Shown in pieces: positions 1 to 20,055 of a DNA stretch of 64,000 nucleotides. The position numbers and the translations under genes were made by a program. The DNA lies in assembly GCA_020631735.1 (NCBI GenBank), contig CM036159.1:14361511-14425510 (forward strand), read 5' to 3'. The notes under the pieces were generated by a model. It worked only from the letters and a program-made list of their open reading frames with translations. It was not told where the DNA came from and ran no database searches. Origin of the DNA: Saccharum officinarum. Lineage: Eukaryota; Streptophyta; Magnoliopsida; Poales; Poaceae. Every line of letters starts with the position of its first letter. Positions within the stretch are counted from its first letter, which is position 1.

Positions 1-950
1 GTAAAGTTCATCATCGGTCTCTAAAGTTGTACTGTTGTGTCATTCCGGTCCCTAAACTCGCAAATTGACCGTTTAGGTCCTCAAACTTGTTCATCTGTGT
101 CATCTCGGTCCCTAAACTTGTTCGGCTGTGTCATTCCGGTCCATAAAATTGGAAATCACTGGTTTAAGTCATCAAACTTATTCAGTTATGTCATCCCGAT
201 CCCTAAACTTGGTTTTGAGTCTCATCTGGGTCCAAACAAGGCGATCTAAAAACTCTATATCAAAATTAATTCATAATTTTTTCATATGAGCTCGAATGAA
301 GATAAACTTTATATCAAAATTGTAGTCCTCGACGTGATCTACAACTTTGTAGTTCAAAAGTTTTTTAATTAAAAATGTTTAGGGTCCCAACATATTGTTG
401 TAAGTTTATATATTTTGAATTTTAAAATTTAAAATTATCAAACAATCTTAGGTATTGACATAGTCTATATGAAAATTATAGTTCTCAATATGATCTACAA
501 CTTTGTAGTTGAAAAGTTTTTTTATTTGAAGTCATTTAGTGTCCCAAAATTTAATTTTGAATTTTAAATTTTAAAATCTATAAACTTACAACAATATTTG
601 GACCCTAAACAGTTTTAATTCAAAAACTTTTCAACTATAAAGTTGTAGATCACATCAAGGGCTACCATTTTGATATAAAGTTTGTCTTCATTCGAGCTCA
701 TATGAAAAAATGAATTAATTTTTAATATAGAGTTTTTAGGTCACCCTGTTTTGACCCAAGTGAGACTCAAAACCAAGTTTAGGGACCGGAGTGACACAAC
801 TGAACAAGTTTGAGGACCTAAATAGGTGATTTCCAAGTTCAATCAGGATGACACAGCTGAACAAGTTTAAGGACCTAAACGGTCGATTTGCGAGTTTAGG
901 GACCAGGATGACACAGCTAAACAAGTTTAGGGACTGGTGCTGGACTTTAC
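1..950. mobile_element. Long fold-back (inverted-repeat) element
   Basis: The first ~430 bases reappear inverted at about 553-950. The outer ends are GTAAAGT at base 1 and ACTTTAC ending at base 950. Each arm holds several diverged ~45-bp units with the theme GTCCCTAAACTTGTTC, then an AT-rich inner part. Arm similarity looks high by eye, with scattered mismatches and small indels. No transposase is visible. Long repeat-containing arms suit a Mutator-like or fold-back element, but the superfamily is a guess. The left flank is outside the window, so the target duplication cannot be tested and the element may extend further left. Confidence 0.7.
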
Positions 951-957
951 TCTTATC

Positions 958-1400
958 AATACAATTTACAATTTTATAGTTTTAAAATTTTTTTATTTGA
1001 AGTCGTTTAGTATCTCAAATATGTGTTCTAAGTTTCTTATTTCAAATTCTATAAACTTAGAATAGATATTTGGGACACTAAACAACTTCAAATAAAAAAC
1101 TTTCCAACTAAGTTTTTAGATCATATTGATAACTATAGCTTTCATATAGATCATGTCAACGTTCGAGATTGTTGGATAATTTTAAATTTTAAATTTCAAA
1201 ATCTGTGCACTTGCAACAGTATTTTAGGACCCTAAACAGTTTCAATAAAAAAAATCAACTACAAAATTGTAGATCCTGTCGATGGCGACAATTTTGATAT
1301 GAAGTTTGTCTTCATCCGAACTCGTTTGGACCTAAATGACACCCGAAGCCAAGTTCATAGATACAGAATTAATATTTTGAAAGTGGAGGAATCTAGATGA
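958..1400. repeat. AT-rich inverted-repeat remnant related to the fold-back element
   Basis: This stretch repeats inner-arm sequence of the 1-950 element, such as the ACAAAATTGTAGATC and GAAGTTTGTCTTCAT themes. It also folds on itself around position 1060 (TTTGGGACACTAAAC facing GTTTAGTATCTCAAA). It is probably a second, degraded copy or an extension of the same element. No coding potential is visible. Confidence 0.45.
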
Positions 1401-1465
1401 CATCCGCCCGTGCATTTTCCTTTTAAAAAAAAGAGCCGATACTCCCTGAAAAGGTTGCAAGCCGT

Positions 1466-2390
1466 CACGAGGACAGTAAGGTATTGAAACTAAGGGCCGT
1501 CTATGAAACTATGCACGGTTTCTACAGTAATAAAACATCTTTTGATAGAAAACTATCTCACGTGGTGCAGATTTATTCACCTAATAAATGTTGCCTTTTT
1601 TTTTTTTTGCTTTCTCTTTCCATCGTCTTCCCCTAGCCACCAGGAGTGAGCTCGTGCTCACAATGGAGCAGCCTGCACGGACGATGAACGTAGAGGAGCC
1701 TCAGCCGGCCTCCACTTTGCCATGGAGGGCTGCGTGCTCGTGCCTCGTCGTGGAGCCCGGCCTTGGCCGGAGAGCAGCGTCGAGCGCGGCGGCCAGCAGG
1801 CAAGAGCGCAGCACGGGCGAGCTCACGCGACAGCCGGTGGGCCAGCGCGACGGCACTTGCGAGCGAGCGCAGCAGCCGGCAAGCGAGCAGGGCGGACGAG
1901 AGCAACGGCGCACGCGAGCGCGGCCAGCGCAAGCGAGCAGGGCGGTGGGCGGACGAGCGCGGCGGCGCACGCGAGCGAGCAACGCGAGTGAGCACGGCAG
2001 CTGGCAAGCGAGCAGGGCGGACGAGCGCGGCAGCTGGCAAGCGAGCAGTGCCAACGAGCGCGGCGGCGCACGCGAGCGAGCACGGCGGCCGGCAAGTGAG
2101 CAGGGCGGACGAGCGTGGCGGCCGGCAAACGAGCAGTGCAGACGAGCACGGCGGCGCAGAAAATCGGATGCGGCTCCACCACACAGAAACCGGAGGTTTC
2201 TTCCCAACGCCGAATTCGTCGTTTCTCCGTTCCTCGAGTCGAGGGAAGACTCCATCTCTCTACCCGGAAACGATTTCTTCCATTTTTCTTCTCTTTTCTG
2301 GTTAATTAGACTATCATGTCAGCATTTTGCTTAGCTGGCGAGTCATCTGATATAGATAGAAACTATCATTAATACCTTACTGGGACTGCC
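1466..2390. mobile_element. Possible MITE-type element with GC-rich filler
   Basis: The left edge reads CAGTAAGGTATTGAAACT and the right edge, inverted, reads CAGTAAGGTATTAATGAT, so the ends are weak inverted repeats. Between them lies a GC-rich stretch (about 1640-2160) built from imperfect repeats of GCGAGCAGGGCGGACGAGCG. Long open frames on both strands follow from this skewed repeat, not from a protein: they encode only Arg/Ala/Ser-rich low-complexity sequence. No clean target duplication was found, so the borders are approximate. Confidence 0.35.
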
Positions 2391-2394
2391 CTAA

Positions 2395-2635
2395 GAGCGA
2401 GGCTAATAATATAGCCGGCTGTTGGTTGTATGAATCCATACAACCTACCTCTCAGTCCACTCATACAGTGATTACATCTTTATAATTAATACATAGGCCA
2501 CTTGTCTTTCTCACTGAGTTTCTTAGTTCTGGTATCCAGCGGGACGTAAGCTTACAGCCGACTTCTCCTCTCTCTTCTTCCTCAATCCTCCACCTCAATA
2601 TTCAGCCTGCTTACAATCTATTATTATGCTTGCTC
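2395..2635. mobile_element. Tourist-like (PIF/Harbinger) MITE, 241 bp
   Basis: The element starts GAGCGAGGCTAATAATA and ends with the inverse of GAGCAAGCATAATAATA. It is flanked on both sides by TAA (2392-2394 and 2636-2638), the usual 3-bp target duplication of PIF/Harbinger elements. It has no coding capacity. Confidence 0.8.
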
Positions 2636-2639
2636 TAAC

Positions 2640-4225
2640 GTTATCACTTGTATATATAAATAGATAGGATTTGAGAGTTTTCTCGACTTACGTGAGAAAG
2701 TCTCTTCTTAGCAAAATGCCATGAGCTATCTTGCCTACCGTAGATCGAGGTTTTTTTTCAAGTTACTGAAACTCAGCTATAACTTAAGCAAGAGAGTTTG
2801 GCAGCATCCTAAATTATCTAAGGTATCCAGATAAAAAAAAAACACTCCATATATAACAACACCATAATATCATTACCGTAGACAACGTGATACTAGTTAT
2901 GTTTGCGAGAACAATTGGTCCATATTTAAGGTTACATGTCATAGGTTTATGACAAAAAAAATTGTTCCATCTTCAAAATAAAAAAGGTTGTAGGTCACAA
3001 GAAAAGGTGTTCTTTTTTGCGGAAAAATATTCCAGCTTCATGAAAATTACTACAGGTTCTAAGAGAAAAATGTTTCAAGCTTCCCAAGAAAAAAAGTTCC
3101 ACCTTAATAGAGTAAAAAAAAAATATTGCGTGTGCTCATCGTTGGTGTTCCGATAAACATTATTATGATTCCACTAGTTTAAAACCAATATTCTACTAGC
3201 CATTTGCAGTGTTCCAAGAAAAAGTAAATACAAATCAGGAAGAATAATAAATAAAAACTTAAAAAAGTGAGAAAGAAATATGCAACAAACAAAGTGAAAA
3301 GGGTACGGTACAACATGCAGTGCATGCAGACCTGGAAGCGTGCAACAGACCGTGTGCGCACGCACACATGACATGGCATGGCACACATGTACACTATTCA
3401 TTCTCCGATTGAAAAGCGCACGTACCGTTACATATACATACGTGGTTCCTGCTGCTGCTGCTGCTGCTGAACCTGAACATCATCATCGTCCGCACCGCAG
3501 CAGCCAGTGGCTGTGGTTGCTGGTGGTTTAGGGGGCGGCAACAGCAGCGTTCTGCCTGCAGGGGCCGATGCCGCCGAGGCCTTGGACTGCCGCTGCCAGC
3601 AGCAGAACCAGGAGCCGCGGCTGACGAGGAAAGCCGCAACAGCCAGCAGGGCTACTGCAGGAAGGAGAAGGAAACGCGCAGCTGTTGGCAGTGGTGCGCC
3701 AGATGGTCGGGAGGAGGTGCAACGCCAGACGGGACAGCTCGCCTACTCGCTAGCTCATGGCCGCAGCAGCAGCAGCAGCAGCCAGAGCCAAGGGACACCA
3801 CCGTTGATCTGTGTGTGATCCGTTGTGCATGTTACTGCTGTGTTGCTGCCTGCTTGCATTTCCCTCCTCCTCTGCCAAGTGTATTTTGTTTTCCTTCATT
3901 TCTTGTACTCCCTTCCCTTCCATACTTGTTTCGTTTATGCGACTGCAATTGGGATCCTTTGGCTGCTACTCCATGATCATGCTGGTTTCTCCCGAGTTCG
4001 AAGTATATACAGGTAGGTACAGCTTATTTAACACCAAAGAGATCACATCACCTCAAACAAATAGGCAAATAGCGTTTAGTTGAAGCATAAGCATCAACTG
4101 TAGCAAACAGATTTCAACCTAACAGCCGCTACTGCAGATTGCGTCCCTATATTGTACCACAGGACAGAAGCTTTTACCACACGGCAAAAGTCCACCACTA
4201 TCGCATGACATTTTTCACTTCACAA
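2640..4225. other. Spacer with simple CTG/CAG runs, no supported gene
   Basis: AT-rich spacer to about 3300, then a moderately GC-rich block (3430-3800) with CTG and CAG triplet runs at about 3449-3470 and 3764-3782. Open frames there are short, occur on both strands and encode Ser/Ala/Gln-rich low complexity. I recognise no protein. It could be an untranslated exon or a degraded repeat. Confidence 0.4.
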
Positions 4226-4553
4226 CACCAATTTATTATTATTCAATAGCAATCAAGTCATCACAAAAACAAAACAAAAGTAGCCACGGCGCACAGTGAG
4301 TAATGGTGCAGCAAATAAGCAACAAGCATTACGACAGGTCCAGCAGAGGACGGGCGGGCTACGTCCGCCTACAATCTATCTCAGCTATGTCGATTGTCCC
4401 ATAACTCACTGGCTTTGATAACTAAACATGATGCATGCTAGCCACCCTCCGATGCAGAGAGGAGAACATCAACCATGATTCCTTATTGATTGGTGATGGT
4501 GAATCGGTTCAACGACACAGCATACCAACAATACTCCTTAGCAAAGAAGGTCT

Positions 4554-6033
4554 TCACTCCACCACGGTCACCAGCTCAAACTCAATTAAGGACAGGTTGT
4601 TGTCCTCCTTGACTGTGAACTCAGCTGAGCTTTCAGCAGCTTTCACAATTCCCCACTTGTCCACTGCAAGCCGCATTGAACCCTTGAACATGTCAACCTT
4701 TGCATTCCTCAGTTCAACAGTTGTTCCAGGCTTCATTACATCCACTGCACAAAAAAGAAAGATTTATTGCTCTGATAGGTTTACTCTGATGAAGGTCAAT
4801 TAGATCCAATCCCTTGGATTGGGATCAGATAAGAGCCACGATAAAGGTGAATAGCAAGATGTTGGAACCACATCACAACTATCAACGGCCTTCATGACCA
4901 AAACCATGCATGCCACATGCAGCAATTTTTCGTTATTTCATTTTTGGGAAACATTTTCCTGTAGTTTGCCAAGCCAATAAAAACACCATCTTCAGCCATC
5001 ATTTCTACATTTACTTTTCAATATGCAACACAACACACAGAAGCACAAGGAACCAAACTCAAACTTAAGAAAACTGAGTGCTTCAGTAAAGAGTGAATCG
5101 TGTACATGAGACTTGACCCCTGATGCAAAGTCACATTATATTAGGCAAGCACAGTTATATCATGTAGGTATGTCAAGACTGAAGATGATCACCAACGGTA
5201 TAAACTAAATAGTCTCTAAGGATATTCCAACTAGTGATATTTATAATTGCATGAGTACCAACGAATCGTTAAAAAAAATTGTAAGCATGCCTGGAGACTG
5301 GGGTGATAATGGTAATGATAAAGAGCATGGCATCTATCTTAGCATTTCACTAAAAACAAAGGTATGAGTATGTAGGATTCTGACAATATCTAAATTCAGG
5401 CCAAGGAACCAGTAAGTTTGAGCAGATTAGAAGCAAGGTCGGACTGATATGGTTACTGCTATCAGCATAGGAAAATAGAACAGAACATGCAGCAGATGAT
5501 GAATTCAACTTACATTAGTGTTGTTCATCTGTACCAGCAAACAAAGCTTATGAGCTTTGGAAGCTAACTAGCAAAATCTGACCAAAAGCATGGAAGTTGA
5601 GATTGTACACAATGCAACAACATCAGACAGAACAGGAGACACTGAGATGAACAACCACAAGACTAGAAAGATTAGTACTAGTCACACTTGCAAACAGTAA
5701 TATGTTGTTAAATTGACTGGATTAGTACTAGTCGCATACACAAACAGTAATATGTTGTAAAATTGATGGTGTAAGGTATTGCCAGGGGATGTGGAAAGAA
5801 TTGGGAGAACCTTGATCGTTTCTTGCAGTGAAGACAATGATGCCAGTTTCATCGCCAACCAAGCACTCGGCAATCCTCATCTGCCTTCCCTGGGGCCCTC
5901 CCTCGCGGCCTCTCTGGACGACCATCTTGGAGTCAACAACCTTGACGATGAGGTTGTGGCCGTGGGTTCCAGGGCGCAGCTGATCGACCTTGGTGAAGGT
6001 TGGCTGCCTGCGAGCGCCAGAGTCTGCCGCCAT
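4554..6033 (-). CDS. OB-fold nucleic-acid-binding protein (SOSS-B-like plant family), 137 aa
   Basis: Two coding exons on the minus strand: 6033-5811 and 4744-4554. The donor is AAG|GTTCTC and the acceptor TGCAG|TGGATG; together they give 414 nt and a 137-residue protein. Family signatures include FTKVDQLRPGTHGHN near the N terminus, RIAECLVGDETG in the middle, and FKGSMRLAVDKWG followed by FTVKEDNNLSL near the C terminus. These are typical of the small plant single OB-fold proteins related to the ssDNA-binding subunit of SOSS/hSSB1 complexes. They are thought to bind single-stranded nucleic acid; the plant role is poorly known. The ATG at 6033 lies in a good context (ACAATGGCGG). A likely 5'-UTR intron ends at 6089 (TTATCTTTTAG), and its donor may be CCAG|GTACTC near 6314. 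AATAAA-type signals on the minus strand near 4230 suggest the 3' end. Expression cannot be judged from sequence. Confidence 0.85.
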
Positions 6034-6156
6034 TGTTCCCGTTGCTCTTTCTTCCTCGTATCACTCTCCTCCTCTTGGTTAACTAACTCTAAAAGATAAC
6101 ATGAATATGAATGGGAAAAAAAACCTTAGTTAAGTGTCTGATGCGTCTGGACGGAT

Positions 6157-6902
6157 CAGGGGCAGATCCAGTAAAGTAACATGGGTGTACACAAGTACAC
6201 CCAATATTTTTTGCAAAAAACTTCGAAGTTAGGAGGCTTGTCAAATTGCTAAATAGCTTTAGGTTAGGGTTTCGGTGGTCAGCTTGAAGGGAAGGGAAGA
6301 AAGGGGTGGGAGTACCTGGTGGGTGCTCGTCGCCGGCGAAGAGACCAACTAAAGCCTCAGCACCTGGCTTAGGGCGGCGGCGGCGGCGGCGGCGGGCGGC
6401 CGAGAGCGAGAGGGGGCGAGAGAGACGCAGCGGACGAGTAGGGATGCAGCGAACGGAACGGGAATCCACGTTATGCAGCGACGGCGAAAAAAAAAGAGCG
6501 CACCCGCATGGGCCTTCTTCTGGGCCGTTCTTTTCACAATTTCTTTCGAAATTTCTTAAGGGAGAAGGCCGTTCGGGTGGGCTCCCTCAGCCGAACAGCG
6601 CTAGGCTATCTCTCCGCCTCTCTCTGCGCCGACTGGAACTACCTGCTGCAGTGCTGCTTCCGCCGCCGCCCTACATCAGGTGCCCCGTGCCCAGATCTTC
6701 GTCTGGCCCTTCTCCGGCAACGAGTAGCCACCAGGTATGCCCGCCCCTTCTCTTCCCTTCTTGTTGTGCGAAACGGAGCACCCAAAGGCTAACCTAAGCT
6801 ATTTGGCTATTTGTAATGGGTTCTGTTCTAATTGCAAGGGTATACCTGTACTATGCCTTTAAAAAAAACTATCACCCAAGTCCTTTACTGGGTCCGCCCC
6901 TG
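6157..6902. mobile_element. hAT-like inverted-repeat unit between two divergent genes
   Basis: The left end CAGGGGCAGATCCAGTAAAG matches the inverted right end CAGGGGCGGACCCAGTAAAG. Similarity continues inward: left (about 6240-6270) has CTAAATAGCTTTAGGTTAG and inverted right has CCAAATAGCTTAGGTTAG, so the imperfect inverted repeats are ~115 bp long. The 8-bp flanks (GGACGGAT and CACCCATG) do not match, so a target duplication is not visible. The GC-rich core (about 6300-6740) contains two TGGGCC boxes near 6510-6530 and splice-donor-like sites facing outward (about 6314 minus, 6734 plus). It could be a hAT element with its own 5' region, or a TE-bounded bidirectional promoter of the neighbouring genes. 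Confidence 0.55.
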
Positions 6903-7315
6903 CACCCATGTCTTATACTTGATCTGTTCCTGCTTGAGAGGAACCATTCACACTTGTTCATTAGCATGAGATGATTGATTATTAAATTTCCTGGCTTCTT
7001 GAGATACACTTAAATACTTGTAGTTGCAGCATTGTTCCTCATCAGAAGGCAATATGCTTTGCTTTCTACCAAACTCTCAATTTCGCTTGAATATATCTCG
7101 ATGTGCTTGTGACTTGTTCAATTAACACATTGGGGGGCAAATAACATGTTGGATGAACTTGTGTGGAGTGGAATGTTACTCTGCAATTTTTTTACGTGGT
7201 GATCAGAGTTAGCTCCATTGGCCGCTTGGTGCTAGCCATGCTGTTGCAATTCTTTGTGCAATCGAAGTTGCTTGTCTTTACTTCACGGTGTTAACCTTTT
7301 AAGGCTAATGATGGC

Positions 7316-8352
7316 CACCGGCGGCGCCAGGGGTATGCCTGGGTATACCCAAGATTTGAGTGCAAAAAATAAATACATAGTATACATATATATTCTATTT
7401 TCTAATTGGACCAAAAGCCCACAAACGAACTGGTAGTAGCGAGCAGGGCAACCTGGCCAAGGCCCAAGGGCCAGAATTGCTGCCGTCGGCATCTGCCGTT
7501 CACAAATCCGACTCCCGTTCTTCTAAAAAAACAAGGTCACGACTCCCGTCCAACTCCCAAGCGGCGGCGCGGTGGCGGCGCATCGCAATCTGCTGCTGCG
7601 GGCTGCAGGCTGCTGGCTGCGGCGGCGGGCGCCAGGCGGCCGACAGCACATCTCGATCTGCTTCTGCTGCGGGTGGCGAGCTGACGGTAACCAGCAGGCA
7701 GCAGCGCATCGTGGTCGCAACTGCTGCTTATGATCAAGGCAAGTTGGTTACACTTGCTACAAAGTTTTATACTAAGGATTTCACTAGTGATGAATTATCA
7801 AAACTTCCATAGCAGCTTACTGTGTACATTTCTCGTATGCGTAGAGATGGAAGATTTAAAATTTGAAGAACCTATGTGAGCTTTCAGTTAAGCTTGTGGA
7901 GACAAAAAAAAAAACAGGAATAATATTATGTTGTTTACAAGCTTCTAAAGTTATTGCTAGTGTTGAAAGAGTGTTTTCCACGATGAATTATGTGAAGAAC
8001 AAACAAAGGAACAAAATGGGTGATGAATATTTGATCAATTGCTTGGTTACATTTATTGAGAGGGAAGTCTTCAGTCAAGTAAAAGATGAGGATATCATCA
8101 ATCTCTTCCAAAAAGTGAATCGTAGAGTTATATTGTAGTAGCCTTTAGTATTTTGTAATATTCCTTAATTTTTAGAAATAACGGCACAATGTTTAGAACT
8201 TGTACTTTGGTCATTATTATGGATTTGTTATGGCCATTAGAACTCATGGTCCATTATATTGCGTATTTGCTTTGTCAAGTGAAAGACACGGAATGCTTCT
8301 AGTTTTTTTTATATTTGGCATACCCAGCTGTAAATTCCTGGCTCCGCCACTG
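7316..8352 (+). mobile_element. Non-autonomous hAT element with transposase relic, 1037 bp
   Basis: The ends are CACCGGCGGCGCCAGG and, inverted, CAGTGGCGGAGCCAGG (13 of 16 identical). Perfect 8-bp target duplications, ATGATGGC, lie at 7308-7315 and 8353-8360. Internally there is a GC-rich block (7555-7690), then a plus-strand relic of a transposase at about 7727-8138. The element lies between the OB-fold gene and the S10 coding exon, perhaps inside a 5'-UTR intron of the latter. Confidence 0.85.
7727..8138 (+). pseudogene. hAT transposase C-terminal fragment
   Basis: Translation gives ATKFYTKDFTSDELSKLP, then a stop at 7810-7812, then in another frame SVERVFSTMNYVKNKQRNKM and CLVTFIEREVF. 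The second part is the hAT dimerisation region (PF05699 type). The 5' part of the transposase, with its zinc finger and catalytic core, is absent. In-frame stops and a frame change make it non-functional. Confidence 0.8.
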
Positions 8353-8360
8353 ATGATGGC

Positions 8361-9020
8361 CGACATATTTCTTCTGTTCTTTAGTGTTTCCTAATTGCAA
8401 CAACCCAACTCTATCTGTCAATATATTATCTTTCATCGTATGTTCATTTACGCTCTCCCATTAAAAAAAAACAAAGAACAGTCTTCTGTTGTAGCTTTAT
8501 TGCCAGTCACTTCTATATCAACTAAAGCCATGTACTTTGTTACTTAGTTTTATGCATATATGGATCATCAGTTCGTTACTTGTCTACCATGAGCCTGACA
8601 CTTCATTTTAGAAGAAAAAAAAGGATCATTTCTGTTTTTATTGTCGTTCTGTTTTTCATAGTAGAAAGGTTTTAATGGAGCCCATTAAGTATTGTGGCTG
8701 CATAACATGTGCTAAGTAGCCCTATGGGCACGGTCCAGGAAATCTGTGTGACATGGTGTGGCTGAGCATCGTACTTTACATTAACTGATATGCTACCCTC
8801 TATGCACTGAACCTTTTACTATAAGTATTCACTGTATCTGTATATATGTTCTCTTCCCTGTGATTCTGCTACCCTATTTGTGGTGAATATTATGCTCAAG
8901 CATCATAAAGTCATTGCCCATGTCACAGCAAGGTTAATTTTCTAATTGCCTCAGATTTTGTTTTCTGATGTCTGTGTTACATGATGGTTACATGACAGTG
9001 CTAATTTTTACCTTCTCCAG
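8361..9020. other. AT-rich region upstream of S10, probable 5'-UTR intron
   Basis: No open frame of note. The tract ends CCTTCTCCAG|GTGTCAGGG at 9020, a good splice acceptor 51 bases before the S10 start codon. That suggests a 5'-UTR intron reaching back to an upstream exon, possibly with a donor CCACCAG|GTATGC near 6734. This is inference; transcripts would settle it. Confidence 0.4.
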
Positions 9021-9071
9021 GTGTCAGGGTATTTGTAAACAGTTACAAAAGTTCTGCTTTGCTGTAGAGTC

Positions 9072-9401
9072 ATGGCTGCAAAGATACGCGTAGTGATGAA
9101 GTCTTTTATGAGCCAAAGCAACCAGATCTCAGGGCTTATGCCATTCACAAAGAAGATTGGACTACCTGAATCACGAGCCTTGTATACCGTGTTGCGATCA
9201 CCTCATATTGATAAGAAGTCCAGGGAACAATTCTCGATGCATGTCAAGAAACAGTTTGTGGAACAGACAGCCAAACCACACGAACTTCACAAGAAGTTCT
9301 TCTGGTTAAAACGCCTGCGTATACCTGGGGCTCAGTTTGAAATCCAAATTTCTTTCAAGACACGTCTGGATATGGCGAGACTAAGGTCCCAAGCTCCTTG
9401 A
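9072..9401 (+). CDS. RPS10: Mitochondrial ribosomal protein S10 (nuclear copy), 109 aa
   Basis: A single coding exon gives a 109-residue basic protein. It carries the S10 family run PFTKKIGLPESRALYTVLRS, then SPHIDKKSREQF, then LKRLRIPGAQFEIQI near the end, matching plant mitochondrial-type uS10. The protein belongs to the head of the small ribosomal subunit. In many flowering plants this gene moved from the mitochondrial genome to the nucleus. There is no long cleavable presequence: the first ~25 residues (MAAKIRVVMKSFMSQ) are basic and could act as an uncleaved targeting signal. The ATG at 9072 follows a splice-acceptor-like site at 9020, so upstream untranslated exons are likely. Length fits an S10 core. 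The frame is clean, with no sign of decay. Confidence 0.88.
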   Translation: MAAKIRVVMKSFMSQSNQISGLMPFTKKIGLPESRALYTVLRSPHIDKKSREQFSMHVKKQFVEQTAKPHELHKKFFWLKRLRIPGAQFEIQISFKTRLDMARLRSQAP

Positions 9402-10498
9402 TGACTCCCAGATCTTTCTTATCGTCCCGAAAGTTTGAAGTGCTGAGACTGGTACTCAGAACTTGTATCCATCAACATTTCATATGAAGACATGCTTATT
9501 TTGATGACTTTCGAAAAATGTAGCTGCTAATTATTCATTACCTTAAGAGATAAAAAATCATGAAAATGCAGCATGATATGGCTTGATTCACAAAACTTTG
9601 TGTTGTACTGTTTCCAATGCAGTTTTAGCAGTCATCATTGATCCAATCCCTTTTTAATTCATATGATAATGTTTTATTTTGATCTGTTCCATTTGTAGAC
9701 AAATACTTGGACATTCCCCTTACAATTAGCCAAAGAAAAAGTCATGTATCCACCAAGAAGCTGCTTGTATCTTCATCTTCTTGAATTCCATGCCATGACA
9801 GCAGACATATTTGGTAGCAATGAATACTTATATCTGGTATTATTAAGGAAAATAATAGTCGGTACACAAAGGATGACTTGAAACAAAACGTTCAGAGCCC
9901 TCAAAAACTAGCCAAGGCTTTTCTGGTATTATTAAGGAAAACAATAGTCGGTAACCAAGGCTTTTCTGGTTGTCTTCCTTTGATCGTTCGCTGTCCGTCG
10001 GAGCTTGAATATTGTATTAAGAAGGCAGCAAGGAAAAGGAACAGCTTGAATATTGTACTAAGAATACTGACTGCCGCCAAAACAGAGGGTTAGAGGTTAG
10101 ATAACCAGACCTTACCGCAGAACAAACTGAAAGATAAGGCATTTAAAATCTAGCCGACTATTTCCTATAATTGACACATCTGATATCTAAATTCTATGTT
10201 AACCAACAAATTCAGCGTAACCTAGTCTCACTAGCTCTTTGTCGGCACCAAAACAGACACCGTCGAGGTAGAGAGACTAGACAAACCTTAATCCAAAGCA
10301 CCACTGTCACCATCACCTCTCTAATGCCGCAAGGGAACCAAAACCCTAGAGGATAACAACTCTTTTCATCTCTTTTATTTATAGCAAGATAATAAAAAAA
10401 GGAGTGGTTGTCTTTCGAAACGAGAAAATGGAGTTGGCCTAGACGCCTAGTTATGTGGCGTTGTTCCTTATAAAGTATTCAAGATAAAAGAGGTACGG
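9402..10498. other. S10 3' flank and locally duplicated spacer
   Basis: Includes the probable 3' UTR of S10, then a spacer with nested short direct repeats at about 9834-10070 (reported as a finding). Small open frames at 9878-10093 and 10171-10356 encode nothing I recognise. Confidence 0.4.
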
Positions 10499-10625
10499 AG
10501 CCGTTCGGTTGTGCCGATAAACCGGCTGAAAAACACTGTTGGCTGATTTGTTGTGAGAGAAAAATAATATTCTGGCTGAAAAAACAAGTTAAAAAAGACG
10601 GATTATAAGCCGAATAAACAGGCCG
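10499..10625. mobile_element. Short PIF/Harbinger-like MITE relic
   Basis: The ends are imperfect inverted repeats: GCCGATAAACCGGCTGAAAA on the left and, inverted, GGCCTGTTTATTCGGCTTAT on the right. The inner motif TGGCTGAAAAA is also repeated. This structure is typical of small grass Tourist-like MITEs. No clear target duplication. Confidence 0.45.
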
Positions 10626-11172
10626 CGAGTGGTCGAGCTTTAGCAAAATCTCAAGGCGAGCATCGATGAATTAGGAGAACCACTAACGATGTATGGGCCC
10701 ATGCGATGAAGCCATTGTTCGGCTTCTTTTGTGAAAGAGGGCCTTACAGGCTTATTACACCCAACACTCAGCACGCAAGAGTACAAAAACTACCCTCAAA
10801 CCAATTGCGAAGATCAGAGCCCTCAAAATGCCGCCCGTGCATCAACACAAAAAAGCACACACAAGGCTTTCAGGGGAAAAAAAACTGTTCATAAAACAGG
10901 TCATTTGTCAATTTCGTAAGCTGATGACTCGGATGAACAAATCGTATGTCTGTATTTCAATAAATTATTGGTTGCAACAAAAATGCTACCAACCAACTAG
11001 TACAGCATCAAGTGAACATCGAAGAATGATGGCATGCGGCCCCGAGTCACCGAAAAAGCTTGCACATGTTCCCTGTGCAGGTGAAGTAGACCTCGTGCTC
11101 CAAAAGGTAATTTGTAGAGTTGAACAAAATTCTGCTGTCCATTCATACTCAACCGAAAGGGATTCAGTTTGT

Positions 11173-20048
<8,876 letters not shown>

Positions 20049-20055
20049 CTCTGGA

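Noticed and set aside
1588..2334. 248-codon plus-strand frame and similar minus-strand frames
   Set aside because: All arise from one imperfect GC-rich repeat, encode Arg/Ala/Ser low complexity, and overlap on both strands.
3394..3818. Candidate small genes around the CTG/CAG runs
   Set aside because: Short, Ser/Ala/Gln-rich, no homologue recognised, frames open on both strands because of the triplets.
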